A stretch of 64,000 nt of DNA from JAFALK01 sp042701975 (GCA_042701975.1 CP170561.1:2604001-2668000), one strand, 5' to 3'. Shown: positions 47,375-56,272, counted from the stretch's first letter. The notes: generated by a model from the sequence alone, not told the origin. Made by a program: numbers and translations.

Positions 47375-48553
47375 ATGATGCGGCCGGGCACGCTGAACCT
47401 CGCTGCCCTGCCGCCGCTCTCGCTGTACGTGCACCTGCCCTGGTGCCTGAAGAAGTGCCCCTACTGCGACTTCAACTCGCATGAGTTTCGCAATGGTCGC
47501 GAGCTGGATGCCGACACGGCGAACCAGTACCTCGCCGCTTTGCGCGCTGACCTCGAAGCCGCGCTGCCGCTGATCTGGGGTCGGCGCGTGATCAGCATCT
47601 TCATCGGCGGCGGTACGCCGAGCCTGTTCTCGCCCGAAGCCATTGCGCAGCTGATCTCCGACATCCGCGCTCGCCTGCCGCTGGAGCCGGCCTGCGAGAT
47701 CACGTTGGAAGCCAACCCGGGCACCTTCGAGCGCGAGCGCTTCAAGGGCTTTCGCGCGGCGGGCGTCACGCGGCTGTCCATTGGCGTGCAGAGCTTCGAT
47801 GATGCCAAGCTCAAGGCGCTGGGTCGCGTGCACAACGCCGACCAGGCGCGCGCCGCCGTGGAAGAAGCGGCCTCGGCCTTCGACACCTTCAACCTCGACC
47901 TGATGTATGCGCTGCCGGGCCAGACGCTGGCCGAGCTGGAGCGCGAGCTGGACACGGCACTGAGCTTCAAGCCGCCGCACTTCTCGGTCTACCACCTGAC
48001 GATCGAGCCCAACACCGTCTTCGCCACGCGCACACCGGAGCACCTGCCCGACGCCGACCTGGCCAGCGAGATGCTGGACCTGATCACCGCGCGCAACGGG
48101 TCAGCCGGCTTGGCGCGTTATGAGGTCTCGGCCTATGCGCGCGAAAACCATCGCTGCTTGCACAACCTGAACTACTGGGAGTTTGGCGACTACCTCGGCA
48201 TCGGCGCTGGCGCCCACAGCAAGCTCAGCTTCGCCAGCCGCGTGCTCCGCCAGGTGCGCTGGCGCGAGCCGGCAGCCTACATGGCCAAGGCTGTTGAAGG
48301 TGCGGCGGTGTCGAACGAGAACGAAGTGGCGCGCAAGGAGCTGCCCTTCGAGTTCATGCTCAACGCGCTGCGCCTGAAAGAGGGTGTGCCGGTGATGACG
48401 TTCCTGGAACGCACGGGCCTGCCGCCGTCGGCAATCGCCCGGGGCCTGGAAGAGGGCCGCGCGCGCGGCCTGCTGGTGGCGGATCCGGCGCGGATCTGCG
48501 CCACCGAGAAGGGTTTTGACTTTCTTAGCGACCTGCAGTCGCTGTTCCTCTAG
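47375..48553 (+). CDS. hemW: HemW-like radical SAM protein (haem chaperone)
   Basis: 392-residue radical SAM protein. The cluster motif is WCLKKCPYCDF near residue 25 (CxxxCxxC), followed by FIGGGTPSLFSPE near 80 and the HemN C-terminal domain. It lacks the extra cysteine and N-terminal part of true coproporphyrinogen dehydrogenase HemN; HemW homologues insert haem into respiratory proteins. ATG 47375 (or 47378) is used; a TTG at 47357 overlapping rdgB is possible. Last gene of the kinase-phosphatase-rph-rdgB-hemW run; convergent with cheB. Confidence 0.9.
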   Translation: MMRPGTLNLAALPPLSLYVHLPWCLKKCPYCDFNSHEFRNGRELDADTANQYLAALRADLEAALPLIWGRRVISIFIGGGTPSLFSPEAIAQLISDIRARLPLEPACEITLEANPGTFERERFKGFRAAGVTRLSIGVQSFDDAKLKALGRVHNADQARAAVEEAASAFDTFNLDLMYALPGQTLAELERELDTALSFKPPHFSVYHLTIEPNTVFATRTPEHLPDADLASEMLDLITARNGSAGLARYEVSAYARENHRCLHNLNYWEFGDYLGIGAGAHSKLSFASRVLRQVRWREPAAYMAKAVEGAAVSNENEVARKELPFEFMLNALRLKEGVPVMTFLERTGLPPSAIARGLEEGRARGLLVADPARICATEKGFDFLSDLQSLFL

Positions 48554-48574
48554 CCGAAGGCGACTGGTCGAGGG

Positions 48575-49660
48575 TCAGACGCGGTTCATCGACATGCCCG
48601 CCGTCGCGCGCAGCCGCTCGATCAGCTTGGGCGCGATCTGCGGCAGTGGCAGGACTTCGTCGGCGGCGCCGGCGGCAATCGCCTCGCGCGGCATGCCGAA
48701 GACCACGCAGGTGGATTCGTCCTGGCAGAGGTTGTAGGCGCCAGCGTCCTTCATGACCTTCATGGCCTTGGCGCCGTCCGCGCCCATGCCGGTCAGCATC
48801 ACGCCCAGGGCGTTGGGGCCCACCACGCGTGCGGCCGAGAGGAACAGCGCCTCGACCGAGGGCTTGTGGCGGTTCACCGGCTCACCGTCCTGCACACGGG
48901 CGATGTAGTTGGCGCCGGAGCGCTCCACCGTCAGGTGCAGGCCGCCCGGGGCGATGTAGCCGTGGCCGGGCAGGATGCGCTCGCCGTCCTGGGCTTCCTT
49001 GACGCGGATCTTGCACAGGCCGTCCAGGCGCTTGGCGTAGCTGGTCGTGAAGCCCGGTGGCATGTGCTGGGTGATGACGACGGCCGGGCAGTCGGCCGGC
49101 AGGTTGATGAGCACGTCCTTGGTGGCCTCGGTGCCGCCGGTGGAGGCGCCGATGAAGATGATCTTCTCTGTGGACATGCGGCCCACGCTGGCGATCGTGA
49201 CGGGCGCAGGCGGCGCCGCGGTCGTGCCGCCGGGCACGGGCACGCTCGAGCGGTGCACGCGGGCCTTGGCGGCCACGCGGATCTTGTCGGTGATGTCTTG
49301 CGCCAGCTGGCGGATGCCTTCGGCCACGCCGATCTTGGGCTTGGCCACGAAGTCGATGGCGCCGAGTTCCAGGGCCTTGATCGTTACTTCCGCGCCGCGC
49401 TCGGTCAGCGTGGAGACCATCACCACCGGCATCGGGCGCAGGCGCATCAGGCGGGAGAGGAAGTCCAGCCCGTCCATGCGGGGCATCTCCACGTCCAGCG
49501 TGATGACGTCGGGGTTGAGGTTGCGGATCATCTCGCGCGCCACCAGCGGGTCGGACGCGGCGCCGATGCATTCCATGTCGGGCTGGCGATTGATGATCTC
49601 GGTGAGGATGGAACGCACCAGCGCCGAATCGTCCACCACCACCACGCGGGTCTTTGCCAT
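48575..49660 (-). CDS. cheB: Chemotaxis protein-glutamate methylesterase CheB
   Basis: 361 residues. A receiver domain (1-120; VVVVDDSALVRSIL, phospho-Asp in DVITLDVEMPRMDG near 56) is joined by an Ala/Pro linker to the CheB methylesterase domain (about 165-355). That domain has the catalytic Ser in FIGASTGGTEA, His in VVITQHMPPGFT and Asp in GVMLTGMGADGAKAM. It removes methyl groups from chemoreceptors. Third gene of cheR-cheD-cheB. Confidence 0.96.
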   Translation of the reverse strand: MAKTRVVVVDDSALVRSILTEIINRQPDMECIGAASDPLVAREMIRNLNPDVITLDVEMPRMDGLDFLSRLMRLRPMPVVMVSTLTERGAEVTIKALELGAIDFVAKPKIGVAEGIRQLAQDITDKIRVAAKARVHRSSVPVPGGTTAAPPAPVTIASVGRMSTEKIIFIGASTGGTEATKDVLINLPADCPAVVITQHMPPGFTTSYAKRLDGLCKIRVKEAQDGERILPGHGYIAPGGLHLTVERSGANYIARVQDGEPVNRHKPSVEALFLSAARVVGPNALGVMLTGMGADGAKAMKVMKDAGAYNLCQDESTCVVFGMPREAIAAGAADEVLPLPQIAPKLIERLRATAGMSMNRV

Positions 49661-49710
49661 CTCTTCGTACTCCGTACTGTCTGTCTTGCTTGCTACTGTG
49701 TCTCTTCGCC

Positions 49711-50355
49711 TCAGAACAGGTCGATGCTGCCGCCCGAGGAGGCCACGGGCTGCACCTTCTGCGCGGCGGCGCGGTCCTGCTGGACGAGCGCGTCGGTGTT
49801 GGTCGGGGCCAGGCGCTTGACCATGGCCTTGCCGCTGTGCGGCAGGAAGCAGACCTTGCGCGGATACACGTCCATCACGTCCTTGCTGACGATGGGGATG
49901 CGCTCGGTCTTGAGGTAGTCGATGACGAAATTGGTGTTGCGCTCACCGACGTTGATGCTGTTCATGCCGGAGATGACGGCGCCGCCGCCGAAGATCTTGG
50001 CTTCCATGCGGCTCTTGATGGCGCCGCGCTTCATCATCTCGTTGATCAAGAGTTCCATGGCGAAGGAGCCGTAACGGCCGGAATCGCCGGAGCCCTCGGG
50101 CAGCATGAAGTGGTTCATGCCGCCGATCTGAGCCGTGCGGTCCCACAGGCAGGCGGCGATGCAAGATCCCAGCGTCGTCATCACCAGCAGGTCTTCGTTG
50201 TCCACGAAGTATTCGCCGGGCAGGATCTTCACCGCGGCGTTCTTGAAGTGGGCGTCGTAGAAGAAGAACGAGGCCTCACCCTGCTTGCGCGGCTGCTGCT
50301 TGAGGCGAGCGACGCGCTCGGCCCCTGCGGCAGCGGGATTGGGAACCAGGCTCAT
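49711..50355 (-). CDS. cheD: Chemoreceptor glutamine deamidase CheD
   Basis: 214 residues. The CheD core has the catalytic Cys in TTLGSCIAACLWD near 80 and His in GGMNHFMLPEG near 98, followed by AKIFGGGAVISGM and the conserved C-terminal strand region. N-terminal about 30 residues are extra. CheD deamidates Gln residues of methyl-accepting proteins. It overlaps the cheR stop by four bases (ATGA) and is 50 bp before cheB. Confidence 0.94.
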   Translation of the reverse strand: MSLVPNPAAAGAERVARLKQQPRKQGEASFFFYDAHFKNAAVKILPGEYFVDNEDLLVMTTLGSCIAACLWDRTAQIGGMNHFMLPEGSGDSGRYGSFAMELLINEMMKRGAIKSRMEAKIFGGGAVISGMNSINVGERNTNFVIDYLKTERIPIVSKDVMDVYPRKVCFLPHSGKAMVKRLAPTNTDALVQQDRAAAQKVQPVASSGGSIDLF

Positions 50356-51194
50356 ACGCGCTCGTAGATCGTCTTGCCGCGCAGCTTGAAGAGATCGCGC
50401 GACTCGGTAAAGTTCTCGGAATGCCCGACGTAGAGCAGGCCGCCCGGTCGCATCACGCGGTGGATGCGCTCCAGCACCTTGCGCTGCGTGGGGCCGTCGA
50501 AGTAGATCATCACGTTGCGGCAGAAGACCAGGTTGAAAGGCTCGCCGAGCTGCCAGGTCTGGTCCATCAGGTTGAGCGTGCGGAAATCGATGCCTTTCGC
50601 CAGCTCGGGCTTGACGCGCATGCGACCGGCATTGGCCCCCGTGCCTTTGAGGAAGAAGGCCTTCTGGCGCTGCGGCGACAGGCCGCGCGAATCGATGTTG
50701 TAGACGCCCCGGCGTGCGGTGGCCAGCACGTTGGTGTCGATGTCACTGCACACGAGCTGCACGGGCGGGTTCGAGCCCATCGATTCGTGGCAGGTTATGG
50801 CGATGGAGTAGGGCTCCTCGCCGGTGCTGGCGGCGCAGCACCAGATGCGCACCGGGCGGTCCTTGACGGCCTTGAGGTCGGTCGCCAGGGAGTGGAAGTG
50901 ATGCTCTTCGCGGAAGAAGTTGGTGAGGTTGGTCGTCAGGCAGTTGACGAACTCCTGCCAGTCTTGCGCGTTGCCGCTGGACTCCAGTGACCTGAGGTAA
51001 TCGGCAAAGCTGCGTTGGCCGGTGTCGCGCAGGCGGCGCGATAAGCGGCTGTAGACCATGGCGTGCTTGCCATCATGGAGGCTGATGCCCGCGTGCCGGT
51101 AGATCAGTTCGCGGACCCGGTCGAAGTCTGCGCGACTGAAGCTGAACTCGTGATCGACGGTGTCGGCGGGCTCGGCACTGGCGATGGGCGGCAT
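50352..51194 (-). CDS. cheR: Chemotaxis protein methyltransferase CheR
   Basis: 280 residues. N-terminal helical CheR_N domain (about 20-75; DFDRVRELIYRHAGISL), then a SAM-dependent methyltransferase domain with RIWCCAASTGEEPYSIAI near 125, the FDLV-like PFNLVFCRNVMIYF near 230 and LLYVGHSENF near 260. ATG 51194 (MPPIAS) is chosen; an earlier in-frame start is weaker. It methylates receptors, opposing CheB. First gene of the operon; the remaining che genes are not in the window. Confidence 0.95.
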   Translation of the reverse strand: MPPIASAEPADTVDHEFSFSRADFDRVRELIYRHAGISLHDGKHAMVYSRLSRRLRDTGQRSFADYLRSLESSGNAQDWQEFVNCLTTNLTNFFREEHHFHSLATDLKAVKDRPVRIWCCAASTGEEPYSIAITCHESMGSNPPVQLVCSDIDTNVLATARRGVYNIDSRGLSPQRQKAFFLKGTGANAGRMRVKPELAKGIDFRTLNLMDQTWQLGEPFNLVFCRNVMIYFDGPTQRKVLERIHRVMRPGGLLYVGHSENFTESRDLFKLRGKTIYERV

Positions 51195-51235
51195 ACTTGG
51201 AGCTTGGGGTTGGGCCTGGGACGGCCTGATTTTGC

Positions 51236-52102
51236 ATGGCCGAGCCGCGAGCGCCAGCAATTTCGTCTCTGCTGCACGGCAACATCGGCAAGAGGTCTCA
51301 CTTTTGCGTCAATGCGGGTGTGCCGCTGCTAGACTGCCGATCGAATCCTGAGCAGCAAGCTTGCAGCTCTCTTGCGACCTTGAACCGACCCGCCAATCCC
51401 GCCTTCATCGATGCCCGCAGCCTGCGGCTGGAGCAAGCTATGCAGTTGCTGCAGCAGGCCGGCACGGTGCTGCCCGATGCGGAGCCGCACTCGGCGCTTT
51501 GGGTGCAGGCTGTGCTGGACGCGCTGTGCGACCTCTCCAGCAAGGATGCCCTGACCGGCCTGGCCAACCGCCGCAGCTTCGAGATGACGCTGGAGCGCGA
51601 GATCGACCGCGTGGCGCGTTCCGGCGAAGCCGCGCTGCTGCTGGCGCTGGACATTGACCGCTTCAAGGCCATCAACGACACCCACGGCCACAACGCCGGC
51701 GACCTGGTCATCCAGACCGTGGCCCGTGCCGTGGCCCATGTGGTGCGGCCGATGGACACCGTGGCGCGCATCGGAGGCGAGGAGTTCGCCGTCATCCTGC
51801 CCAACTGCGGCAGCGCCTACGGGCTGACGGTGGCCGAGCGCGTGCGCGAGCACGTGGCCGAGCAGCGCGTGGAAGTGGCGCCGGGCCTGGAGTTGACCGT
51901 CACGGTCAGTGTCGGCGGGGCCTTCGCCCCGCAATGGGTGCGTTCATCGGCCCTGCTGTGGATGGAGCGGGCCGACCGCCAGCTCTACCGCGCCAAGGCC
52001 GAGGGCCGCGACCGCGTGTGCATGGAGCCGCTGGTCGATTCCGAGGTCAGCGCCGAAGAAAAGGGCATGCTGTTCGCCTTGACCCAAATGGAAACCGAAT
52101 GA
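51236..52102 (+). CDS. GGDEF diguanylate cyclase (soluble)
   Basis: 288 residues with no membrane helix. The GGDEF domain (about 100-265) has LTGLANRRSFEM, LALDIDRFKAIND and the active loop RIGGEEFAV; an inhibitory I-site RPMD lies five residues before the GGEEF loop. It should make c-di-GMP. The N-terminal about 50 residues (Cys-containing SHFCVNAGVPLLDCRS) do not look conserved; a TTG at 51380 is an alternative start. It overlaps the next gene by four bases (ATGA) and is divergent from cheR. Confidence 0.85.
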   Translation: MAEPRAPAISSLLHGNIGKRSHFCVNAGVPLLDCRSNPEQQACSSLATLNRPANPAFIDARSLRLEQAMQLLQQAGTVLPDAEPHSALWVQAVLDALCDLSSKDALTGLANRRSFEMTLEREIDRVARSGEAALLLALDIDRFKAINDTHGHNAGDLVIQTVARAVAHVVRPMDTVARIGGEEFAVILPNCGSAYGLTVAERVREHVAEQRVEVAPGLELTVTVSVGGAFAPQWVRSSALLWMERADRQLYRAKAEGRDRVCMEPLVDSEVSAEEKGMLFALTQMETE

Positions 52103-52878
52103 CGACGACTCCCCCCACCCGCGGCACCGCCCGCACCCTCGCCGTCACCAGCGGCAAGGGCGGCGTGGGCAAGACCTTCGTCACAGCCAATCTTGCTGCT
52201 GCGCTGGCCGGGCGCGGCCTGAAGGTCCTGGTGCTGGACGCCGACCTCGGGCTGGCCAACCTGGACGTGGTGCTCAACCTCTACCCCAAGCTGACCCTGC
52301 ACGATGTCTTCACCGAACGCTGCACGCTGGACGAGGCCATCCTGCCCGCGCCGGGCGGCTTCTCGGTGCTGCTGGCCGGCTCGGGCATGGTCGAGTATTC
52401 GCGCCTCACGCCCGACGTGCGCGACAAACTCCTGCACATCCTCGACACCGTCAAGCCGCGGTTCGACTGGGTGTTGCTCGACACCGGCGCCGGCATCTCC
52501 GACGTGGTGCTCTACGCCATCTCGCTGGCCCAGGATGTGTTGGTCGTGGCCACGCCCGAACCCACTTCGCTGACCGACGCCTACGCCACCATCAAGGTGC
52601 TGGCCACGCAGCAGGAGCGCCGCAGCATCGGCCTGCTGGTCAATCAGGCCAACCGGCCCGGCGAAGGCCGCCTGATCTGCAACCAGCTGCAGCAGGTGCT
52701 GCAGCGTTTCGCTGGCGGGCTGTCCGGTGAGGGCTTCCAACTCAACCTCCAGGGCGAGGTGAAGAACGACGTCGCCGTGCGCCAAGCAGTGCTCAAGCGC
52801 CAGCTGCTGCTGGAGAACTTTCCCGGCAGCGACGCGGCACAGGCCATCAAGGCCTTGGCCGCCAAACTCGCACCCTGA
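52099..52878 (+). CDS. FlhG/MinD-like ParA-family ATPase
   Basis: 259 residues. The deviant Walker A is SGKGGVGKTFVTANLA near residue 18, followed by LDADLGLANLDVVL near 46 and a Walker B-like DWVLLDTGAGISDVVL near 120. This sequence is typical of FlhG/FleN/YlxH proteins, which set flagellar number or position. The usual N-terminal FlhF-binding DQAxxLR segment is not visible, and flhF and fliA are not adjacent, so the FlhG label is tentative; a MinD-like role in polar positioning is the alternative. It is coupled to the GGDEF gene by a four-base overlap. Confidence 0.8.
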   Translation: MTTTPPTRGTARTLAVTSGKGGVGKTFVTANLAAALAGRGLKVLVLDADLGLANLDVVLNLYPKLTLHDVFTERCTLDEAILPAPGGFSVLLAGSGMVEYSRLTPDVRDKLLHILDTVKPRFDWVLLDTGAGISDVVLYAISLAQDVLVVATPEPTSLTDAYATIKVLATQQERRSIGLLVNQANRPGEGRLICNQLQQVLQRFAGGLSGEGFQLNLQGEVKNDVAVRQAVLKRQLLLENFPGSDAAQAIKALAAKLAP

Positions 52879-52893
52879 GCTTTTATTGCCGTG

Positions 52894-53295
52894 ATGGAAG
52901 AAGAGCAGAAGGCTTCGCAGCCGGCGACGGCATTCGAATGGGTCGGCGGCGAAGGCGTCGTGCGTGCGCTGGTCGATCGCTTCTACGACTTGATGGATCT
53001 CGAGCCGGCGTACACGCACCTGCGCGCCGCGCATGGTCCGAGCCTGGACGGCGCGCGCGACAAGCTGTTCTGGTTTTTGTGCGGCTGGCTCGGCGGGCCC
53101 GATCACTACATCGAGCGCTTCGGGCACCCCCGGCTGCGCGCGCGGCACATGCCGTTTCGCATCGGCATCCGGGAGCGCGACGAGTGGGTGGCCTGCATGG
53201 CGCAGGCCATGCAGGAGACCCAGCTGGACCCGGCCCTGCAAGCGCGGCTGACCGAGTCCTTCATGGGCACGGCAGACTGGATGCGCAACCTCTGA
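52894..53295 (+). CDS. Group II truncated haemoglobin
   Basis: 133-residue 2-on-2 globin of the trHbO type. The typical sequence ...VRALVDRFYDLMDLEPAYTHLRAAH..., the Phe/Trp-rich KLFWFLCGWLGGPDHYI near 65-80 and proximal His in HPRLRARHMPFRIG near 85-95 are present. Family members bind O2, NO or CO, but no local partner gives the function. 15 bp after the FlhG-like gene, so probably in the same operon; convergent with the TonB-like gene. Confidence 0.88.
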   Translation: MEEEQKASQPATAFEWVGGEGVVRALVDRFYDLMDLEPAYTHLRAAHGPSLDGARDKLFWFLCGWLGGPDHYIERFGHPRLRARHMPFRIGIRERDEWVACMAQAMQETQLDPALQARLTESFMGTADWMRNL

Positions 53296-53319
53296 GCTGC
53301 GCACCCAGCCGCTGCTGGA

Positions 53320-53964
53320 TCACTCCAGGCGGAAGTTGAACTCCTGCGTGAAGCTCACATTGCCCGGGCACTCATAGCCGCCCAGCGCCCGTTCGATCGC
53401 ACCCTTGAAGGCGCGCAGGCTGCGGCTGTCGATGCCCGCGCTCAGCGCCTGGATCTGGATGCTCGTCACGCGGCCGGCCTGCGTGCTGGCGGTGATGCGG
53501 AAGGTGGCGTCACCCGCGAAGTTGACGGCCGGCATCTCAGGCGAGGTCATGCGGGTGCAGACGTCGCCGGCCTTCACGACCTTGGGCTCGGCGCGAGTGA
53601 CGGGGCCGGGAATCGTCGAGCCGATGGGACCGTCGGCGAGGCGAAGGCCGTCGTCTCGCGGAGGTGCCGGCGTATCCTTGGCGATGTCCCAGGGGACCGT
53701 CGGCACGTCTTGCTGAACGGGATCTCTGGGCTGAACGAGGTCCCGATTCACCAGGTGTCGGTCGATAGGCTCCGGCGGCTTCGGCTGCTTTTCCTTCACC
53801 ACAGTCACCATGGGGTCCTTCGGCTTGTCCGGCGCCTTGACGATGAACGCCCCTGCAAAGCCGATGACCAGGATGACATGGACACCAATCGCCAGGCCGA
53901 GGCCCGTGAGACGCGATGCCGGCCTGTAGCTTTGAGCGGCCGGAGTGGCGGTGAGGTTCATCAT
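53320..53964 (-). CDS. TonB-like energy transducer
   Basis: 214 residues. An N-terminal membrane anchor (LTGLGLAIGVHVILVIGFAG) is followed by a Lys/Pro-rich periplasmic linker (KPKDPMVTVVKEKQPKPPEP) and a C-terminal TonB domain (MPAVNFAGDATFRITASTQ through GIDSRSLRAFKGAIERALGG). It would couple the proton motive force to outer-membrane receptors, but no exbB or exbD lies here. ATG 53964 has GGGGAG seven bases upstream. Two extra Cys in the C-terminal domain (VCTRM, YECPG) could form a disulfide. Confidence 0.8.
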   Translation of the reverse strand: MMNLTATPAAQSYRPASRLTGLGLAIGVHVILVIGFAGAFIVKAPDKPKDPMVTVVKEKQPKPPEPIDRHLVNRDLVQPRDPVQQDVPTVPWDIAKDTPAPPRDDGLRLADGPIGSTIPGPVTRAEPKVVKAGDVCTRMTSPEMPAVNFAGDATFRITASTQAGRVTSIQIQALSAGIDSRSLRAFKGAIERALGGYECPGNVSFTQEFNFRLE

Positions 53965-54092
53965 GCGCTTGCTCCCCAAGAGATGAGTTGAAGAAAGACG
54001 ATGCACCGGTGCAAGCCCAGACTAGCTGGACTCGGGGTGCAAGGTCAATCGGGGAGCAACAGGTGCGCGCGGCAAGCGCGCAACGCCAGAGG

Positions 54093-55283
54093 TCAGGACT
54101 CTTCTAGCGGCGCACGGAAGCGGGCGACGGAAGGGAAGGGCGGGTAGTCGATCTCGAAGCGCACGCCCACGAAATCGTCGAGCTTCCAGCCCGCGCGTTC
54201 GGCGGTGAAGTGCAGCAGCTCGCGGTGACGTGAATAGTGGCGGTTGTCCAGGTTGGACAGGTTCTCCAGCTCCACAGCCTCGGGCTCCAGCCCCATGCGC
54301 TCGAAGTCGCTGAACTTGCTGCCATCGTTGAAGGCGGCGCTGAACAGGCTCAGCTCGGCGCCATCGAGCAGCTTGAGCGAGCGGTGCACGAGCACGTCCA
54401 GCGTCAGGTGTTCGGTCGGCGCCAACACGTTGACGCAGAACTCGGCGCTCTCGCCTTTGACGCGCGCATACCGCGAGCCCAGGCCGCGCTGGATCTCGCC
54501 CAAGAAGAGCGAGAAGGCGCCGACCCGGCCGGTGGCCGACGGGCCCAGCTCGTAGTAGGTGACGCTGCCCTCGGCGTGCGTGATCATCGGCGGCACGTCT
54601 TCGCAGAACTCGGGCAGCAGCATGGACTGGCCCAGCGCCGCCGAGGCCGACAGCGGCTTGCTGGACAGCTCGGATGCAGCGGCCGCGCCGCCATCGGGCT
54701 GCACGTGGTGACGCACCATGCGCCAGCGCGCGTCGGGGCGCATGCGCTTCACGTCCACCCAGCCCGTGGCGGTGACGGCGTCGACCCGCTCGGCATTGGC
54801 GGCATTGGGTGCCAGCATGATCAGCTGCATGCGCTCCTTGGCCTGGATGCCCCACAGGCCCGAGGCGCCGCGGAACAGCAGCTTGCGGCTTTGCGCCAGC
54901 GCGTCCTGGCCCTGCGGCACGCTGTCCAGCATCAGCTGCAGCGTGCGGCGGTTGCCCACGTGGCTGGCGATGGCGATGTTCAGGCCCAGCGCAGCGGCGC
55001 GCGAGCTCTCGATGCGGGCCTCTCCCGCGGTGGTGGGCGTGAAGGCAGTGATGAAGATGCTGAGGGCTTCCTCGCCGGGCAGCTGCAGCAGGGCTTCTTC
55101 GATGCGCTCGGCGCGCACCATGCGCGAGACCTTCCAGCACAGCACGCGGTCCACGTTGATGTGGCGATGCACGGCCTGGGGCTTGAGCGGATCGCAACCG
55201 GCCGCCAGGATCAGTTCACGCAAGCTGCCGCGCAACTGTTCGGCGGCTTTCTGTACTTCTTCGTGGAGTAGTTTGTTCACCAT
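54093..55283 (-). CDS. Uncharacterised cytoplasmic protein (396 aa)
   Basis: A 396-residue protein with no membrane segment or signal. The N-terminus contains a helix-rich QAVHRHINVDRVLCWKVSRM region resembling a helix-turn-helix, then LPGEEALSIFITAF and GNRRTLQLMLDSVPQG blocks. A beta-rich centre with SVTYYELGPSATGRVGAFSL and a C-terminal part with FTAERAGWKLDDFVGVRFEI follow. The RH(I)N-DR-LCWK-R pattern recalls proteins annotated only as hypothetical in Planctomycetes and Burkholderiales; I cannot name a family. Codon bias is consistent with a real gene, and its length and lack of frameshifts support function. It stands alone between the TonB-like gene and the Smr gene on the minus strand. 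Confidence 0.72.
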   Translation of the reverse strand: MVNKLLHEEVQKAAEQLRGSLRELILAAGCDPLKPQAVHRHINVDRVLCWKVSRMVRAERIEEALLQLPGEEALSIFITAFTPTTAGEARIESSRAAALGLNIAIASHVGNRRTLQLMLDSVPQGQDALAQSRKLLFRGASGLWGIQAKERMQLIMLAPNAANAERVDAVTATGWVDVKRMRPDARWRMVRHHVQPDGGAAAASELSSKPLSASAALGQSMLLPEFCEDVPPMITHAEGSVTYYELGPSATGRVGAFSLFLGEIQRGLGSRYARVKGESAEFCVNVLAPTEHLTLDVLVHRSLKLLDGAELSLFSAAFNDGSKFSDFERMGLEPEAVELENLSNLDNRHYSRHRELLHFTAERAGWKLDDFVGVRFEIDYPPFPSVARFRAPLEES

Positions 55284-55324
55284 GGTCCGCTACGGCAAAA
55301 TTCTCCCCGCCCTCTGACTTGTGG

Positions 55325-55996
55325 TCAGCCCTCGGCGGATTTCAGCTGGATGGTAGCGCCTCGGCCGTGACCACCGTCCAGCAGGACCATCAGCGCGCCG
55401 GCGCCGCCATCGCTGGCCTTGGCCTGCACGAAGGCCAGCACCTCGGCCTTCTGCACCAGCCAGCGCCGCACGCGGCCCTTGAGCACGGGTTCGCGGCCCG
55501 GCGAGCCGTTGCCCTTGCCGTGGACCACGCGCACGCAGCGCAGGCCGCGGCGCGAGGCGTCGTGCACGAAGGCGGAGAGCGCCTCGCGCGCCTCATCGCG
55601 GCGCAGGCCGTGCAGGTCGATCTGCGCCTGCAGTGCCCAGTGGCCGCGCCGCAGCTTGCGCACGACCTCCAGGCTGGTGCCGGGGCGGCGGAAGGAGAGG
55701 CTCTCGTCGGTTTCGAGCAGCGACTCCACGTCGAAGTCGTCCGACAGCGCCTGCAGCAGCACCGCGCGCTCATCGGCCTCGCGCTGCTTGGGTTCGGGCG
55801 CGGGCGGCTCGCGGTCGTGCACGGCCAGCTTGCGATCCGGCAACGGCGTGATCGGGCCGACGCTGAGCTCGAAGAGCCGCCGCTCCTGCTCGGCCAGCCT
55901 GGCGGCGGCGGCGCGGCGCTCGCGTTCCTCCTCGACCAGGCGCTGGCGGACTTTGAGCTCCTGGTGCAGGGTCTTGAGATCGGCGAGCGATTTCAC
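55325..55996 (-). CDS. Smr (MutS2-related) domain nuclease
   Basis: 223 residues. A coiled-coil N-terminal half (HQELKVRQRLVEEERERR) is followed by a C-terminal Smr domain (about 130-220) with IDLHGLRRDEAREALSAFV and RVVHGKGNGSPG, the DLHG and HGKG motifs of Smr nucleases. Stand-alone Smr proteins nick or cleave branched DNA or ribosome-associated RNA; no MutS-like part is present. The start is a GTG at 55996 overlapping the stop of the shrunken radC (GTGA). Confidence 0.85.
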   Translation of the reverse strand: MKSLADLKTLHQELKVRQRLVEEERERRAAAARLAEQERRLFELSVGPITPLPDRKLAVHDREPPAPEPKQREADERAVLLQALSDDFDVESLLETDESLSFRRPGTSLEVVRKLRRGHWALQAQIDLHGLRRDEAREALSAFVHDASRRGLRCVRVVHGKGNGSPGREPVLKGRVRRWLVQKAEVLAFVQAKASDGGAGALMVLLDGGHGRGATIQLKSAEG

Positions 55997-56226
55997 AGCA
56001 GCCCGTTCTCCGCGAAAGAGTAGGGCTCGCCCGTGCCCACGACGAGGTGGTCCGCGACGCGGACCTCGATCAGGGCCAGCACGGCCTGCAGCCTCTCGGT
56101 GAGGTACCGGTCGGCCGGCGAAGGCTTGACCACGCCGCTCGGGTGGTTGTGGGCCAGGCTCCCGGGGCCGAGCGCCAGCAGCTTTTCACGGGGGCGGGCG
56201 TCAGGAGGGAGGTCGGACAGCAGCAT
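55993..56226 (-). pseudogene. radC: Internally deleted RadC (MPN/JAMM family) remnant
   Basis: 77-residue reading frame that joins the N-terminal UPF0758 start (LPPDARPREKLLALGPGSL) directly to the C-terminal JAMM part (AHNHPSGVVKPSPADRYL through VADHLVVGTGEPYSFAENGLL). In full RadC (about 220-230 residues) about 140 residues of the helical region and first JAMM strands sit between these two blocks. The deletion is in frame, so an ORF remains. The HNHPSG block survives but the upstream Glu of the JAMM site is gone, so activity is unlikely. It lies where radC usually sits in Burkholderiales, next to fkpB-ispH, and its stop overlaps the Smr start. Confidence 0.78.
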
Positions 56227-56272
56227 GGGGAAGGACGACTAAAATCGCCCTCAGTTTATAGAAGCGCTCTCC

